NCBI GenBank assembly: GCA_964016985.1 | Contig: OZ024821.1 | Span: 88,406,535-88,470,534 of the forward strand | Reading direction: 5' to 3' | DNA from: Anodontia alba | Lineage: Eukaryota > Mollusca > Bivalvia > Lucinida > Lucinidae | DNA: 64,000 bases | Part shown: piece by piece, positions 1 through 9,782 of the stretch | How the letters are laid out: the number at the start of each line of letters is the position of its first letter | Numbering within the stretch: the first letter of the stretch is position 1 | Made by a program: the position numbers and the translations under genes | The notes under the pieces: generated by a model | Told to the model about the DNA's origin: nothing | The model's input: the letters and a program-made list of their open reading frames with translations, nothing else | Database searches by the model: none

Positions 1-154
1 ACACTCAGAGGCTGACTGCGCATGCGTAACTTTTATAGCTCATTTTCAGCCTTGTTCAACATGTACTTAAACATTCTAGAACATCGTTTTTGGTCTATTA
101 TTATTTTATGAGGCCGTTTGATAATGACCTTCCTATATGAGGCATAAAAGGACT
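1..154. other. unassigned edge sequence
   Basis: No gene or recognisable repeat boundary is seen. It leads into the first PAL-F palindrome. Confidence 0.4.
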
Positions 155-370
155 TTAACGCTCAGCACTCTACATAAAATTTTCAGCAGACGATAAACTG
201 GTGTTATTTTTCTTATTTTTCCCAGAAAACAGGATTTGACATTTCATGCAAATTGTTTCCAGTGGAGACAATTTGCATTCAAATGCCAAATCCTGTTTCC
301 TGAGAAAAAGAAGAAAAACATTTCAAAATGTGGTCTGCTGAAAAATTCACCCAAAGTGCTAAGCGTTTAA
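155..370. repeat. PAL-F palindromic MITE
   Basis: Two inverted arms meet near 272. Each carries TTTCAGCAGAC-type ends, an AGAAAACAGGATTTGACATT-like block and CATGCAAATTGT at the centre. The outer borders are TTAACGCTCAGC and its inverse GCTAAGCGTTTAA. The same family recurs at least ten times in the window. Confidence 0.75.
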
Positions 371-567
371 AATATCACATCCACACAGTGACAGCGCAAT
401 TTTCACGTTTTTCAGTAACAGGAGAAATGAGAGCATGGGACCAGTTTGCACGTCGTTGCATACGCAGATGTTGACCTTGACCTCTCTTTAAGTATTTTAA
501 TTCCCTAAATATTCGGACAACGTAACTGCTTACCGTACTTATTCTAAAATGTGAAAACAAAATGTCC

Positions 568-700
568 TTAATCCTTTAAGCACCAATCACAACTGCAGTA
601 TACGACATTTTTTTTATTATTATCATCTTTTCGTTTTTATGAGAAACACAGTCACTTTTCATGTCAAGACTTGTTTTCTCTAAAAATAATATAAAAAACA
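568..700. repeat. PAL-F partial copy
   Basis: One arm only: CTTTAAGCACCAATCACAAC, then a CGACATTTT block and a T-rich stretch leading to CATGTCAAGAC. The opposite arm is diverged. Confidence 0.45.
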
Positions 701-739
701 TAAGAATGTAATTTCCTACAAATTTTGGTTGGTTTGCAC

Positions 740-935
740 CACCTCATGACAAAACCAACAAAATGGCATGTGCGCCCAGCGTAGACTAAGGTCAGCCTGG
801 GCATTGGTCCAGTCTTATTAGAGTCTTCGCTTGCGCTCAACGGGTAGCTAAGGACCCAAACTTCCTTCATGCGGACAGCAAAATATATGATCAGACGGGA
901 CGGATACCCAGGCCGATCTGAGTCTTCGCTTGGCG
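740..935. repeat. HP-E related hairpin remnants
   Basis: Contains TGCGCCCAGCG near 772, GAGTCTTCGCTTG near 822 and again near 920, and ATGCGGACAGC near 869. These are the arms of the HP-E family, here imperfect and partly repeated. No coding signal is seen. Confidence 0.5.
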
Positions 936-962
936 CACATTGTTGGTTTTGTCATAAGGTCA

Positions 963-1212
963 TTTCGAGGGTTGAGCGCAAGACTGGCGTAAGTCAGATG
1001 GTTGTTTTTCCCCAAACCTTATCTCCTCACCATGAAGGCGTTATGAAGATTACAACATTTCTTTCTGTAAACAATGAAAATTTAGGTGCCATTGCTCGTA
1101 TGAGCAATGGCACCTAAATTTGCATTGTTTACAAAGAGGTCCAAGTTGCCCCTAAACAAGGGTTTCAAAACTATGTTTGAGTTACTATAGCCTTGCGCTC
1201 AACCCTCGATTT
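963..1212. repeat. palindromic MITE with perfect inner hairpin
   Basis: The ends CGAGGGTTGAGCGCAAG (966) and CTTGCGCTCAACCCTCG (1193) are exact inverse complements. Inside, TTTAGGTGCCATTGCTC (1080) pairs with GAGCAATGGCACCTAAA (1102). About 250 bp in total. Confidence 0.75.
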
Positions 1213-1508
1213 GATCTCGGCCGACTTTTTAAGCCTATCCTAATTACCTGCAAGTTTGAACAAGTTGGCTTCCTTCAAAAAAGTGGGCTTGCAATTGTTT
1301 AAAAAAATATTTGATTTATCTATAAATAAACAAGGCCGACAATTCGTCTATGCTTTATTTCTTAAAAAAAATCTACAAACTAGTACAAAAATCTACAAAC
1401 AACTAGTAAAGCAAAAACAAGGCGACTGTATACTACACAGAACAGCGCTTGTCTTGGAAAATTGAGTTTTGCACTTACACTTGAAAAAGCTTTCTACAAT
1501 GGATGATA
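1213..1508. other. AT-rich spacer
   Basis: No gene is recognised. Short direct repeats around AAATCTACAAAC occur at 1370-1405. Open frames here are short and look random. Confidence 0.4.
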
Positions 1509-1787
1509 CATCACGAAAACATGCCTAAATAATTTTGACCCCCTTAAACCCCACTTTTATATAGTAAAACTGGGGTTAACAGGGGTATACATTATTTTTC
1601 TTATTTCTGCTCAAAAACATATATTGTGGGTACTCGTTAGAACCGCCTCGACGAGGCGGTTCTAACGAGTACTCACAATATATGTTTTGAGTAGAAATAT
1701 GAAAAATATCAGAGATTTTTATCTGAAAATTTTCGGTTTTTGGAGGTAAAATTTTCAATATATTTGAATAGGCATGTTTTCGTAATG
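1509..1787. repeat. FB-A foldback element
   Basis: Starts CATCACGAAAACATGCC and ends GGCATGTTTTCGTAATG. The centre is a near-perfect hairpin around AACCGCCTCG/CGAGGCGGTT (1640-1672). Outside the hairpin the two arms differ: one holds GACCCCCTTAAACCCCAC, the other a TATTTGAATA-type sequence. Confidence 0.85.
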
Positions 1788-1958
1788 AAAGAATTAAGCA
1801 TTGCTCTTCACGAACATATTTTTTTTCAGATTGCGCGTACAACTACATGTTATTTATAGGTCTATTCTTTCATAACATGAAAGCCTTAGAGTTGTTTATA
1901 TATTTTGTTTATTTATTCATTTTTGAATAATTATATGACACGCTTATTATGTTCAAGG

Positions 1959-2262
1959 TTTGTTTGTTTGTTTGTGTTGAGGTTTTATGGCCCAGTCATA
2001 TAGGGTCATGTCGAGCGCGGTCAGTTTACCTAACCACACGTTTACTGGGCAGGCTTAATCCTCTAAGCGGTTAACCAGTACTGTGCACATTCTTTCGCAA
2101 GAAACTGACAACTGCCCTTCTTGAATCAGCGGGAGGGAGGGAATGACCGTAGAAAATATTTCATGATCAATCTCCACGAAAGAATGTTGCCGACCTCGGC
2201 AGGGGTTGAACGCGCGACCTCCTGGTCTCCAGTCGGATAGCGCATCCAACTGAGCCACCTAT
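1959..2262 (-). mobile_element. tRNA-derived SINE, minus strand
   Basis: Read on the minus strand it has a tRNA-like head (A-box-like GTGGCTCAGTTGG with changes, B-box-like GGTTGAAC region near 2205), the body shared with the copy at 46057, and a tail ending GGGCCATAAAACCTCAAC followed by CAAA repeats. It is a SINE and not a functional tRNA gene. Confidence 0.8.
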
Positions 2263-3076
2263 ATACAGTGGCACCTCTACTAAAGTTCACCTCTCAACAA
2301 CTGAGCCACCTCCCTAAAAATAGCAATTTTTCTGGTACTCTAAAGTGCAATTTTCTATTTATTAAATAGATTAAATATTTAAGCAAACTTTACACTTTCC
2401 AAGTGATGACCAGAATATATTACGAGGAACTTGCTGAGTAACGTATCTATACTACTATCAATACTACTAAAAGAACGAATTAACCTCAAAAACTAGAAAA
2501 CGGTAAAAAACTGCTGCGGTTGGGTGGTTTAAATTAATAACGATATTGTTCTTATTGATAAATTTTATATTTAATTTCCGGAATTTTAATGAGTTTTCCA
2601 GTTTTTTTGTGGGGAAACAGACAGTACTTTATTCAAATTTTCCCAAAGTAGCTTCTTGAGTTTACCACCTATAACACGCGTAGGAAACTTCATAATCGGA
2701 TCCAGTGGCTCTGATAAGCAAATGTTGTGTGCGTCTTCCGGAGCACGTGCGGCTCTGAATATAGCGGCTGAAAAAAGTAAACGAAAGCGGTAGGTCAGTC
2801 ACTCGTCGAAATGATCTGTTTTTGTGGGGTAGTTTTTTCTCAAAAAGGAGAATTACATGCTGCTCTTAAGTCTTTTAACAGTTTTCTTACCTAATAGATA
2901 GTTTGTAAATGTGTACGATCTCGTCTGAATTACTTGTGGCGTGGGCTGATCGATGCTGAATAAACTGATCGTCGAAGTTCAGCGACGCTATTCCCGGTTA
3001 TTTTTTCATAAAATGCATATGCGCCTGGATTGTTTGGCATTTTTTATGTGTGAAACGATTGTTTGACCTGTCTCAC
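2263..3076. other. no gene recognised
   Basis: AT-rich sequence. GGCTCTGAATATA recurs at about 2750 and 3150, a hint that the stretch belongs with the element just downstream. No splice-bounded coding piece is seen. Confidence 0.35.
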
Positions 3077-3561
3077 TTACCGAAAAATAAAAATTGACAA
3101 CAAACTAAAGGAAACGGAGGGCAAATAAACAATGGCTCCGATGGTGTAGGGCGGCTCTGAATATATCGGTCGGCTCTGATAGCTGAGGGCTAATGTTTGC
3201 AGAACTATTATTATTAAAGACAGCCTCTGTCCAGTTGCGAGTATTGAAGCCTTGCAGCAACGTTTGTCTCTTCTGATCTTTGGACATCTATTCTGTGCTG
3301 TAACAGTTGATTTTTGCTCTAAAATGTCTTGACGGGGACGTACAACCTTATCAAAACAAGCACAGAAACTGATTATGGCCTCTGGTAGTGGATTTACGTG
3401 GAATTTTTCTGTTTCAAGATATGCGATGAAATCGATCACGTCAGGATCTGCACTGTTTGCCATTACGTATGTGAATCTATAAAAAAAATCTGGATCAAGT
3501 AATCTGATTTGTTGAAAATTAGAAATGGGCGTGGCATCTTAATTTCTTCAGCATGACAAAA
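3077..3561 (-). mobile_element. possible coding relative of an HP-D-flanked element
   Basis: The plus-strand right flank from 3460 (TTTGCCATTACGTATGTGAA, then CTGATTTGTTGAAAATTAGA, ending near TTCAGCATGACAAAAGTTAA) is the flank seen beside HP-D hairpins at 48.3 and 56.9 kb. In place of the hairpin there is a minus-strand open frame from 3463 (128 codons), which appears to continue in another frame at 3105-3287. The protein is not recognised. It may be an old transposon ORF with a frameshift, or chance. Confidence 0.35.
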
Positions 3562-3593
3562 GTTAAACGTCTTTAACTTCCTCAGTGTTTATC

Positions 3594-3868
3594 CATTACG
3601 AAAACACGCCTATTCAAATATAAGGAAAATTTCACCACCAAAAACTGAAAGTTTACAGATAAAAATTCTGATATTTTTCATATTTCTGCTCAAAACCTAG
3701 ATTGTGGGTACCCGTTAGAACCGCCTCACCGAGCCGGTTCTGAGTACCCACAATCTATGGTTTTGAGCAGAAATAAGAAAAATAATATATACCCCTGTAA
3801 ACCACAGTTTTACTATATAAGCATTGGGTTTCAGGGGGTCAAAATTATATAGGTATATTTTCGTGATG
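3594..3868. repeat. FB-A foldback element
   Basis: Starts CATTACGAAAACACGCC and ends TTTTCGTGATG. Opposite orientation to the copy at 1509. The core hairpin has lost a few bases on its right side (GAGCCGGTTCTGAGTACC). Confidence 0.85.
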
Positions 3869-4437
3869 CAATTATCAAAAATTATATAAAAATGCATGAT
3901 TTACGAAGATCATTCATGTCAGATACATTTTTCACAAACCTTGCGTTTTAAACTAACGTAAATGTTCTTGCAGATCACGATATTGTATTTGTATCTACAC
4001 AAGATAAGCAGTACCAGAGGGACAAATCTTTGTAACAAAGCTGCCTGGTCCACTTTCAGGCCCAAAATGCTGACTAAGCAACTAACTAACCAATGTTAAA
4101 CCCTATCTAAGCAGACAGACAAGGCTGTTGACCAGTTATGGACAGCCTCACTGAATTATTGGAAAGATCACAAATGAATGTATACCATCGAAGACGACGA
4201 ACGGTAAACTTTCATTATCTTGGATATAGCATGTAGTCAAGCGCATGAAACAAAGGCAAGACGTTCTACAAAGTTTACCCCACCTTCGTCCCTCGTCAGG
4301 ATTATAATCAGAAGTTGTTCAATACAACTCTTGATTTAAATCCTGACAGTTAGCCATGAAGCAAACGTCGAAGGGATACCAGGCTTGGATGAAAACAGAT
4401 ACTTTGTGGCGGTGCAGGCTAAACAGACCGCAAGAAT
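3869..4437. other. no gene recognised
   Basis: No repeat boundary and no supported coding sequence seen. Confidence 0.35.
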
Positions 4438-4545
4438 CCCAGCGGACACATGACGTTTAAGCAACGTCGCATTAACGTCGATGCAACGTCATGACGTTGC
4501 ATCGACGTTGATGCAACGTTGTCTCAACGTTTTGTGCCCGCTGGG
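4438..4545. repeat. PAL-G palindrome
   Basis: Ends CCCAGCGGACACA and TGTGCCCGCTGGG. The interior is almost only AACGTC/GACGTT motifs arranged as an inverted repeat centred on CATGACGTT near 4494. Confidence 0.8.
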
Positions 4546-4697
4546 ACCACTTTTAGTTTCTGCAAAATTGAAGAGCTGACCAACAAGGAATTCCACCCTG
4601 GAGAATAATGACCTCTACCCAGACACTAGGGATAGACAATGCTGATATTTTAAATAAACAATATTATTCCGTATTTACGATTATCCTCAGTTTCATT

Positions 4698-5938
4698 AAC
4701 AAGAGGACCAATGGTCTTGTAGCTCTTCTGAGTATTTGATCTGAGCAAGCTTATGGTAACATTTTTAAAGAATGAAAGATATGGGTATGGTAACCGGTAC
4801 AGTTTGAAAACCCGTTGATCTCTGTATCTTTGTATAGAATTTAGCTTTAATTAATTTGGGGAAACAGATACTTCACATAAAATACGGCATTGATAAAGTG
4901 ACACACCAAATATCAAAGGCATGTGCCTTTTAATTTAACACAAGAAGATTTTTAAATAAGTGACCCTTGGACGGGGCTATTTTTGACCCTAGGGCTATAA
5001 TGTGAACAATCTTGGTAAAGGACCACAAGATAAAACTTAGTACCAAATGTCAAAGGCCTTGGCCTTCTAGCTTCACACAAGAATTGTTTAAAGTTTTCCC
5101 CAAACGAGTCTATGTAAGATAAGAGACCTCCGTGACGAAGCCATTTTGACCTCAGGGCCATAATTTGAACAATCTTGGTAAATGCCCTCTAGCTAAAGCT
5201 ATATACCAAATATCAAAGGCCTAGGCGTTTTAGTATCAGACAAGAAGATTTTTAAAGTTTTTCCCTATATGTTTCTCTGTAAAACAAGTGACCTCCGGGA
5301 CGGGGCCATTTTTTACCATAGTGCTATAATTTTTACAATCTTAGTAAAAGCCTATAGATGGTTATATATCAAATATCAAAGGCTTGGGCCTTCTAGTTTC
5401 AGAGAAGGAGCTTTTTAAAGTTTTCCCTAGACGAGTCTATGTAAACTAGTGACCCCTGGGGCATTTTTTATTCTAGGGCTATAGTTTGAAAAACCTTGGT
5501 AGAGGTCTGCAAGATAATGCTACATTTTAAATATCACAGGCCTGGGTCTTCTAGTTTCAGACAAGGATATATTTAAAGTTATGCTTATAAGTGTCTATGT
5601 AAAAAAGGCAAGGTCAACCCAAGGTTATTATTTTTTCAAACTTTATTAGGCCCTACAATAGTTTTGGGAAAATGCATAGTTTTTATCTTTTTCCCATTCA
5701 AAACCCTAAGGAACCAAATTTGTCCTTGCCATAAAATAGGTCCAGGTTAACACAGTCATCATTTGAACAAACTTGGTACTCAGTCACCTGATGCAACATA
5801 CCAAGTTTCAAGGCACTCAGGAGGCTTCATATGAAATCTAATTGAAACTGACCCAGCCGTTTCAGAGAAGAAGTTGTTTGAAAATGGTGGACAGACGAAC
5901 GACGGGGGCCTACCAGCCTTTGGCTCAGGGGAGCTAAA
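4698..5938. mobile_element. pearl-like element with ~160 bp tandem core (older copy)
   Basis: Starts AACAAGAGGACCAATGGTC. Tandem units of about 157-164 bp share GAACAATCTTGGTAAAG and TATCAAAGGCCTGGGCC (roughly 4890-5640). The element ends with ACAGACGAACGACGG, then GGCTCAGGGGAGCTAAAA. This left end, tandem core and right tail match the organisation of bivalve pearl/BIV160 elements, which are thought to be non-autonomous Helitron relatives. The units are far more diverged than in the copy at 22066. Confidence 0.7.
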
Positions 5939-6310
5939 AGCTCCTCGTATGAATGCCCTCGTGGATAATATCGTTATAGACCCTGAAATTGTAACTGAGG
6001 ATTTTAAAATCCTTTCTGGTAATGCTAGATATCAAAACTGTGGAGGCTGGGATATTGAAACTACTGAAAAAGTTAACTGCTCACAAAAGGCCCAGATAAG
6101 ATCAACTTTCTTATATAACAGGAACAGTTTATGACCGACCTGTTGACATCGGAACAGTCCTGTATCTATGAACATTCCCAATTTGCCTTAAAGGACAAAT
6201 ACTGCCGAAATGGCTGACACTAATTACATAAGCAACGAACTAATATGAAACTGGACCTATGTACCAATACAGCCAATAATAACTGAAACATAAATGTTTC
6301 GAAATTAAAT
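5939..6310. other. no gene recognised
   Basis: The open frame running in from 5874 starts inside the repeat tail and shows no domain, so it is not called as a gene. Confidence 0.35.
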
Positions 6311-6645
6311 TACAGTTGACTCTCGTTATCTTGATCTTGCTTATCTCGAATAACCGCTTATCTCGAAGTGAAAACCTTGTCCCTGCCTAAACATGAAAAT
6401 CTAACAACATGTAGAAAATATTGTGGAAAAGAGGAGAAATCGCTCCTAAAGAGCAATTTCTCCTCTTTTCCACAATATTTTCAATATATCCCTAACTTCA
6501 AGAGTCCGATTACACATATATTTGTTAAATGTGGTTAATCGAATTAGTTTTTCCTCAATTCTGTAAATCTGATATGTCGAAGCACGGATATCTCGAAGTA
6601 TTACATCGAGTCCCTTGGAATTCGAGATAACGAGAGTCGACTGTA
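6311..6645. repeat. TA-B pogo-like MITE
   Basis: TACAGTTGACTCTCGTTAT at the left and ATAACGAGAGTCGACTGTA at the right, flanked by TA. A central hairpin, GAAAAGAGGAGAAAT with its inverse, lies near 6425-6475. Confidence 0.85.
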
Positions 6646-6717
6646 AATGACCGAAAAGTAAAGAAATATCTGTCTAAGTGAAGAAGTGATTTGAAACTAA
6701 CGCAGCGTACAAAAATT

Positions 6718-6826
6718 ACCCAGCTAGTATTCTTTATAAATCTATAGCGGGCCGTTATCGGCCCGTCAGCTACCCTGACGGGCCGATATCGACCCGCTAT
6801 AGATTTATAAAGAATGCTTACTGGGT
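6718..6826. repeat. HP-C hairpin MITE
   Basis: ACCCAGCTAGTATTC ... GAATGCTTACTGGGT. The whole unit folds on itself through TAAATCTATAGCGGGCCG and its inverse, around GTCAGCTACCCTGAC. Confidence 0.85.
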
Positions 6827-7170
6827 ACCAAAAGGTCAAGACATTAATGCTCTGAATTTACTTAAAGGAAAATTCTGCCAAACTGGACTGAAAGAAAATA
6901 CATGTGCATAAAGTGAAGCAGACCAAATGTACCAAAACCATCACAAATGACCAGAAAACTTAATACATTATTTCAAACTTAGATAAAAGGACATATACTG
7001 TCTTAGACGATCAGTATCGTAGGCAGCAAGATATGTATGCGGCGAGAATTGTCACTGCAAAGACAATCAAAGCACTGGAAGCACTCGTCTCTGAGTGTAT
7101 GTCCGGTGAAAATGGTCCGGAACGGAGAATTAAGACTGTTTCATTCAACCCTTAACTACTTGTAATATAA

Positions 7171-7236
7171 GCAAACAGTGCAAACCCTGATCAGACGCCG
7201 CATTCTGCGCCGTCTGATCTGGGTCTGCACTTTGCC
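7171..7236. repeat. HP-D hairpin
   Basis: GCAAACAGTGCAAACCCTGA pairs with the right arm GATCTGGGTCTGCACTTTGC, with loop CGCATTCTGCGC. Confidence 0.8.
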
Positions 7237-7626
7237 TATCTCCTTGTCCAGGTTTTACAGATAACCCTCTTTACACAACACCCTGACGTCACAGCGACAA
7301 GAATACCGCAGCTATATAAATAACAGATACCTGTATTTCGTCTAACGTGCGGTTTGATTACATTGGTCAATGATAATCACGTTGACAACCACCTTAAGGA
7401 AATTTAGGGGTTTGCTTACTATAGATAGATTGTAAACAATCGACCCAAAAACGGGTTTGCTGCATTGGGTTTTCCAATTATATAGCTATGGGACCTTTCT
7501 GTGGATATGACAATTGAATAAAATAGCCAACTCGAATTATTTTAGCAACTCTGAAGTCTTACTGCCCAAACATTATTTCAATCAAGTTATTCCAATCCAT
7601 TTCAGCTGTTTAGGAGAAAACCCCAT
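7237..7626. other. no gene recognised
   Basis: AT-rich, no supported coding sequence. Confidence 0.35.
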
Positions 7627-7842
7627 TTAACGCCTAGCACTGTGGGTAAAATGTTCAGCAGATAAACATTTTAAAATATGTTTTCTTATTTTCCCAGGAA
7701 ACAGGATTTGATATTTTATGCAAATTGTCTAGGTCTGACTTTTTGTACAAATTTATGAAATGTCAACTCCTATTGTCTGAGGAAAATAAGAAAAATATCA
7801 CTAATTTGGCGTCTGCTGAATTAGCCCAGAGACTGGTAAAGC
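7627..7842. repeat. PAL-F palindromic MITE
   Basis: TTAACGCCTAGCACTGTGGG, then a GTTCAGCAGA arm and an inverted arm ending GTCTGCTGAATTAGCCCAGA. Arms are diverged at the centre. Confidence 0.7.
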
Positions 7843-8104
7843 ATAAACTGTACGATAGACGAAAAGGATAACTAAGCTCATCCCAAGCAAAGTCCAAGAC
7901 AGCGAAACTATGGAAATGCTCTTTATTAAAAATGAAAAAAAAAAAATGCATAAATGATTATAAACTCTGTACAGAGTTGTATTTATAGCAATAAAATATT
8001 ATATGATGAAAATTGACCAGTCTAAAACAGTCTAAACAAACCCAGTCCATATAGTAGAGTGTGGATAGTCATCAAAACGCAGATGTGTCTGTCGAGCATT
8101 GCCA

Positions 8105-8178
8105 AAATCAACCACCTCTGATGAGGGATTGTGATGGGCTGAAGCCCATCACAATCCCTCATCAGAGGTGGTTGATTT
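8105..8178. repeat. perfect 35-bp-arm hairpin
   Basis: AAAATCAACCACCTCTGATG at the left is matched by CATCAGAGGTGGTTGATTT at the right, and ATTGTGATGGGCT by AGCCCATCACAAT, with almost no loop. The near-perfect match indicates a young insertion or strong constraint. Confidence 0.8.
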
Positions 8179-8358
8179 CGGGCCCAAACAGCACCTTCTA
8201 TTGCGGCATATACAATGCCCGACAGACAGACCTTTAAGGGACTGAAAACATTCGGTATAAAGACAACTTTTGTAAGTTCCTGTTACTTCACAGTTTGCCA
8301 AGCCCCTTTTAAAAAGGTTCTATTGAAAAAGGAACGAACGTTCTCATCTTGGAAGCAT

Positions 8359-8364
8359 TTTATT
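8359..8364 (-). terminator. possible poly(A) signal
   Basis: TTTATT on the plus strand reads AATAAA on the minus strand, about 625 bp past the E7 stop codon. It is the nearest clear hexamer I see, but the distance makes it weak. Confidence 0.2.
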
Positions 8365-8605
8365 TCCTTTAAAAGTAGATCCTTTTTCAGAAGGAAGGCA
8401 AAACATTTTTGACAGAGTTGCCTCCCCGCACCCCCTCCCACCCCGCACCACCACGAAAGTGTATACAATCATCTGAATATACAGATACAAAGATGCCGTT
8501 TTACTTCAGAATTTACAAAAACGAGGTTACCAGGGACTACCTTATGGGGAGTCAAGGGGTCCTTTGATAATAATTAGGGGTTCATTGTTTTAAAGAGGTT
8601 AAGCC

Positions 8606-8815
8606 TTAAAGCGCTAATAACAGCTACAACCAGACGACCCTTTGAAGCATTTGTTGTTATTTTTCAGGGAAAATAAGTCTTGACATTTCATATAGATTGT
8701 CTGCCTAGCAGACAATTTACATGAAATGTAAAGTCTAATTTTCTCTAAAAAATAAAATCAATTTTAGAATGTCATATTCTATAATTTGTTTAGTGCTTTA
8801 AGGGTTAACCACTGC
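8606..8815. repeat. PAL-F variant
   Basis: TTAAAGCGCTAATAACAGC, CTTGACATTTCATAT, central GTCTGCCTAGCAGAC, inverse arm ATGAAATGTAAAGTC, ending TTAGTGCTTTAAGGG. Confidence 0.7.
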
Positions 8816-8988
8816 CCATTGATAATGCTTGCCTTTTAGATCAAACATAGATTAAAATACAAAGCTATAGATAAACAAAATAAATTTTTGACTGATCATA
8901 TACCCTTGCCTCTGACTTCTGAGGGTCCAGAACAAGGTTTTAGGGGTAAAAACTGCCACAATGCGAGTCGGGGAAAGCCCTGTGTATT

Positions 8989-9782
8989 TTAATACATGTG
9001 TATCTGTGTATTATTGAAGACATCATCATAGACATCATACATAGTGTTAATAAAATCTTCTTGAAGTCGCTGGCAATGCTCCGAATGTTCATTACATTGA
9101 GGATCATATTCTAGAAGTTCATTAGAGTTCTCAGTGACGAACATAAGGTCCATTGTCTCCGCGGCCAATTTTAGCTTAAGATGTTGCATTTTCGGTCCGG
9201 CAAACCAGTTTTCAACCACCAGAGCGTTTGAGTTGTTGAACGGACAAAAACTAGTACTATTGTAGTAATCGCCTACGTAGATCATCAGGTTGGTCGAATT
9301 TTTTCTGAAAGCTAGTTCCTGTCGCTGATATTTCTTTATATCTATTAAGTCATCTGCCCTGTCTCTTGCGTAGTTTCGAATTATTTTTGAACCCCTAAGC
9401 ATTGAGTTAATTACGTATGTGTCAGAACCTTCTCCTCCAACTATGACGTCAAAGCCGTCAAGTGGAATGATGATGTCATTGCCCTCTTTTCCATCTAGTA
9501 AATTGTTTCCTTGATCACCAACAAGGATATCGTCGAAAAATGTTCCGGTAACTCCTTCTACGCTTACGTAAATGTCTCCGGTTGCGTCGCCAGAATAACC
9601 TTGCCCATGAGACAAGTCAACATAAACTCCAGTTCTGTTGTATAAGTCGCCTGCAAATAGCACAATATCAAATCCTGGGCCACCAAGCACATAGTCAGAA
9701 CCAGGTCCAGGGTAGATGACGTCATTTCCATAGCTTCCATCAATCCAATCATTTCCAGCTCCGCCAACCAGAATGTCATTTC
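8989..9782 (-). CDS. E7, last exon: RTX repeats and C-terminus
   Basis: The acceptor CCCATTTTAG ends at 9783 and the exon opens in phase 1, so the glycine codon left by E6 or E5 is completed by GA. It encodes 263 residues to a TAA at 8989. The first half has glycine-aspartate nonapeptides (GGAGNDWID, GSYGNDVIY, GGPGFDIVL, then GNNLLDG, KEGNDI and GGEGSDTYVI), the calcium-binding RTX type. These are followed by the family's NWF motif (VVENWFAG), then a unique acidic tail with two cysteines that ends IHMY. The frame is also open upstream to an ATG at 9849, but that piece lies in the intron and shows no repeat pattern. Confidence 0.82.

Noticed and set aside
2200..2260. Possible tRNA gene
   Set aside because: The tRNA-like part is the head of a SINE with a long shared body and tail; no complete cloverleaf was seen.
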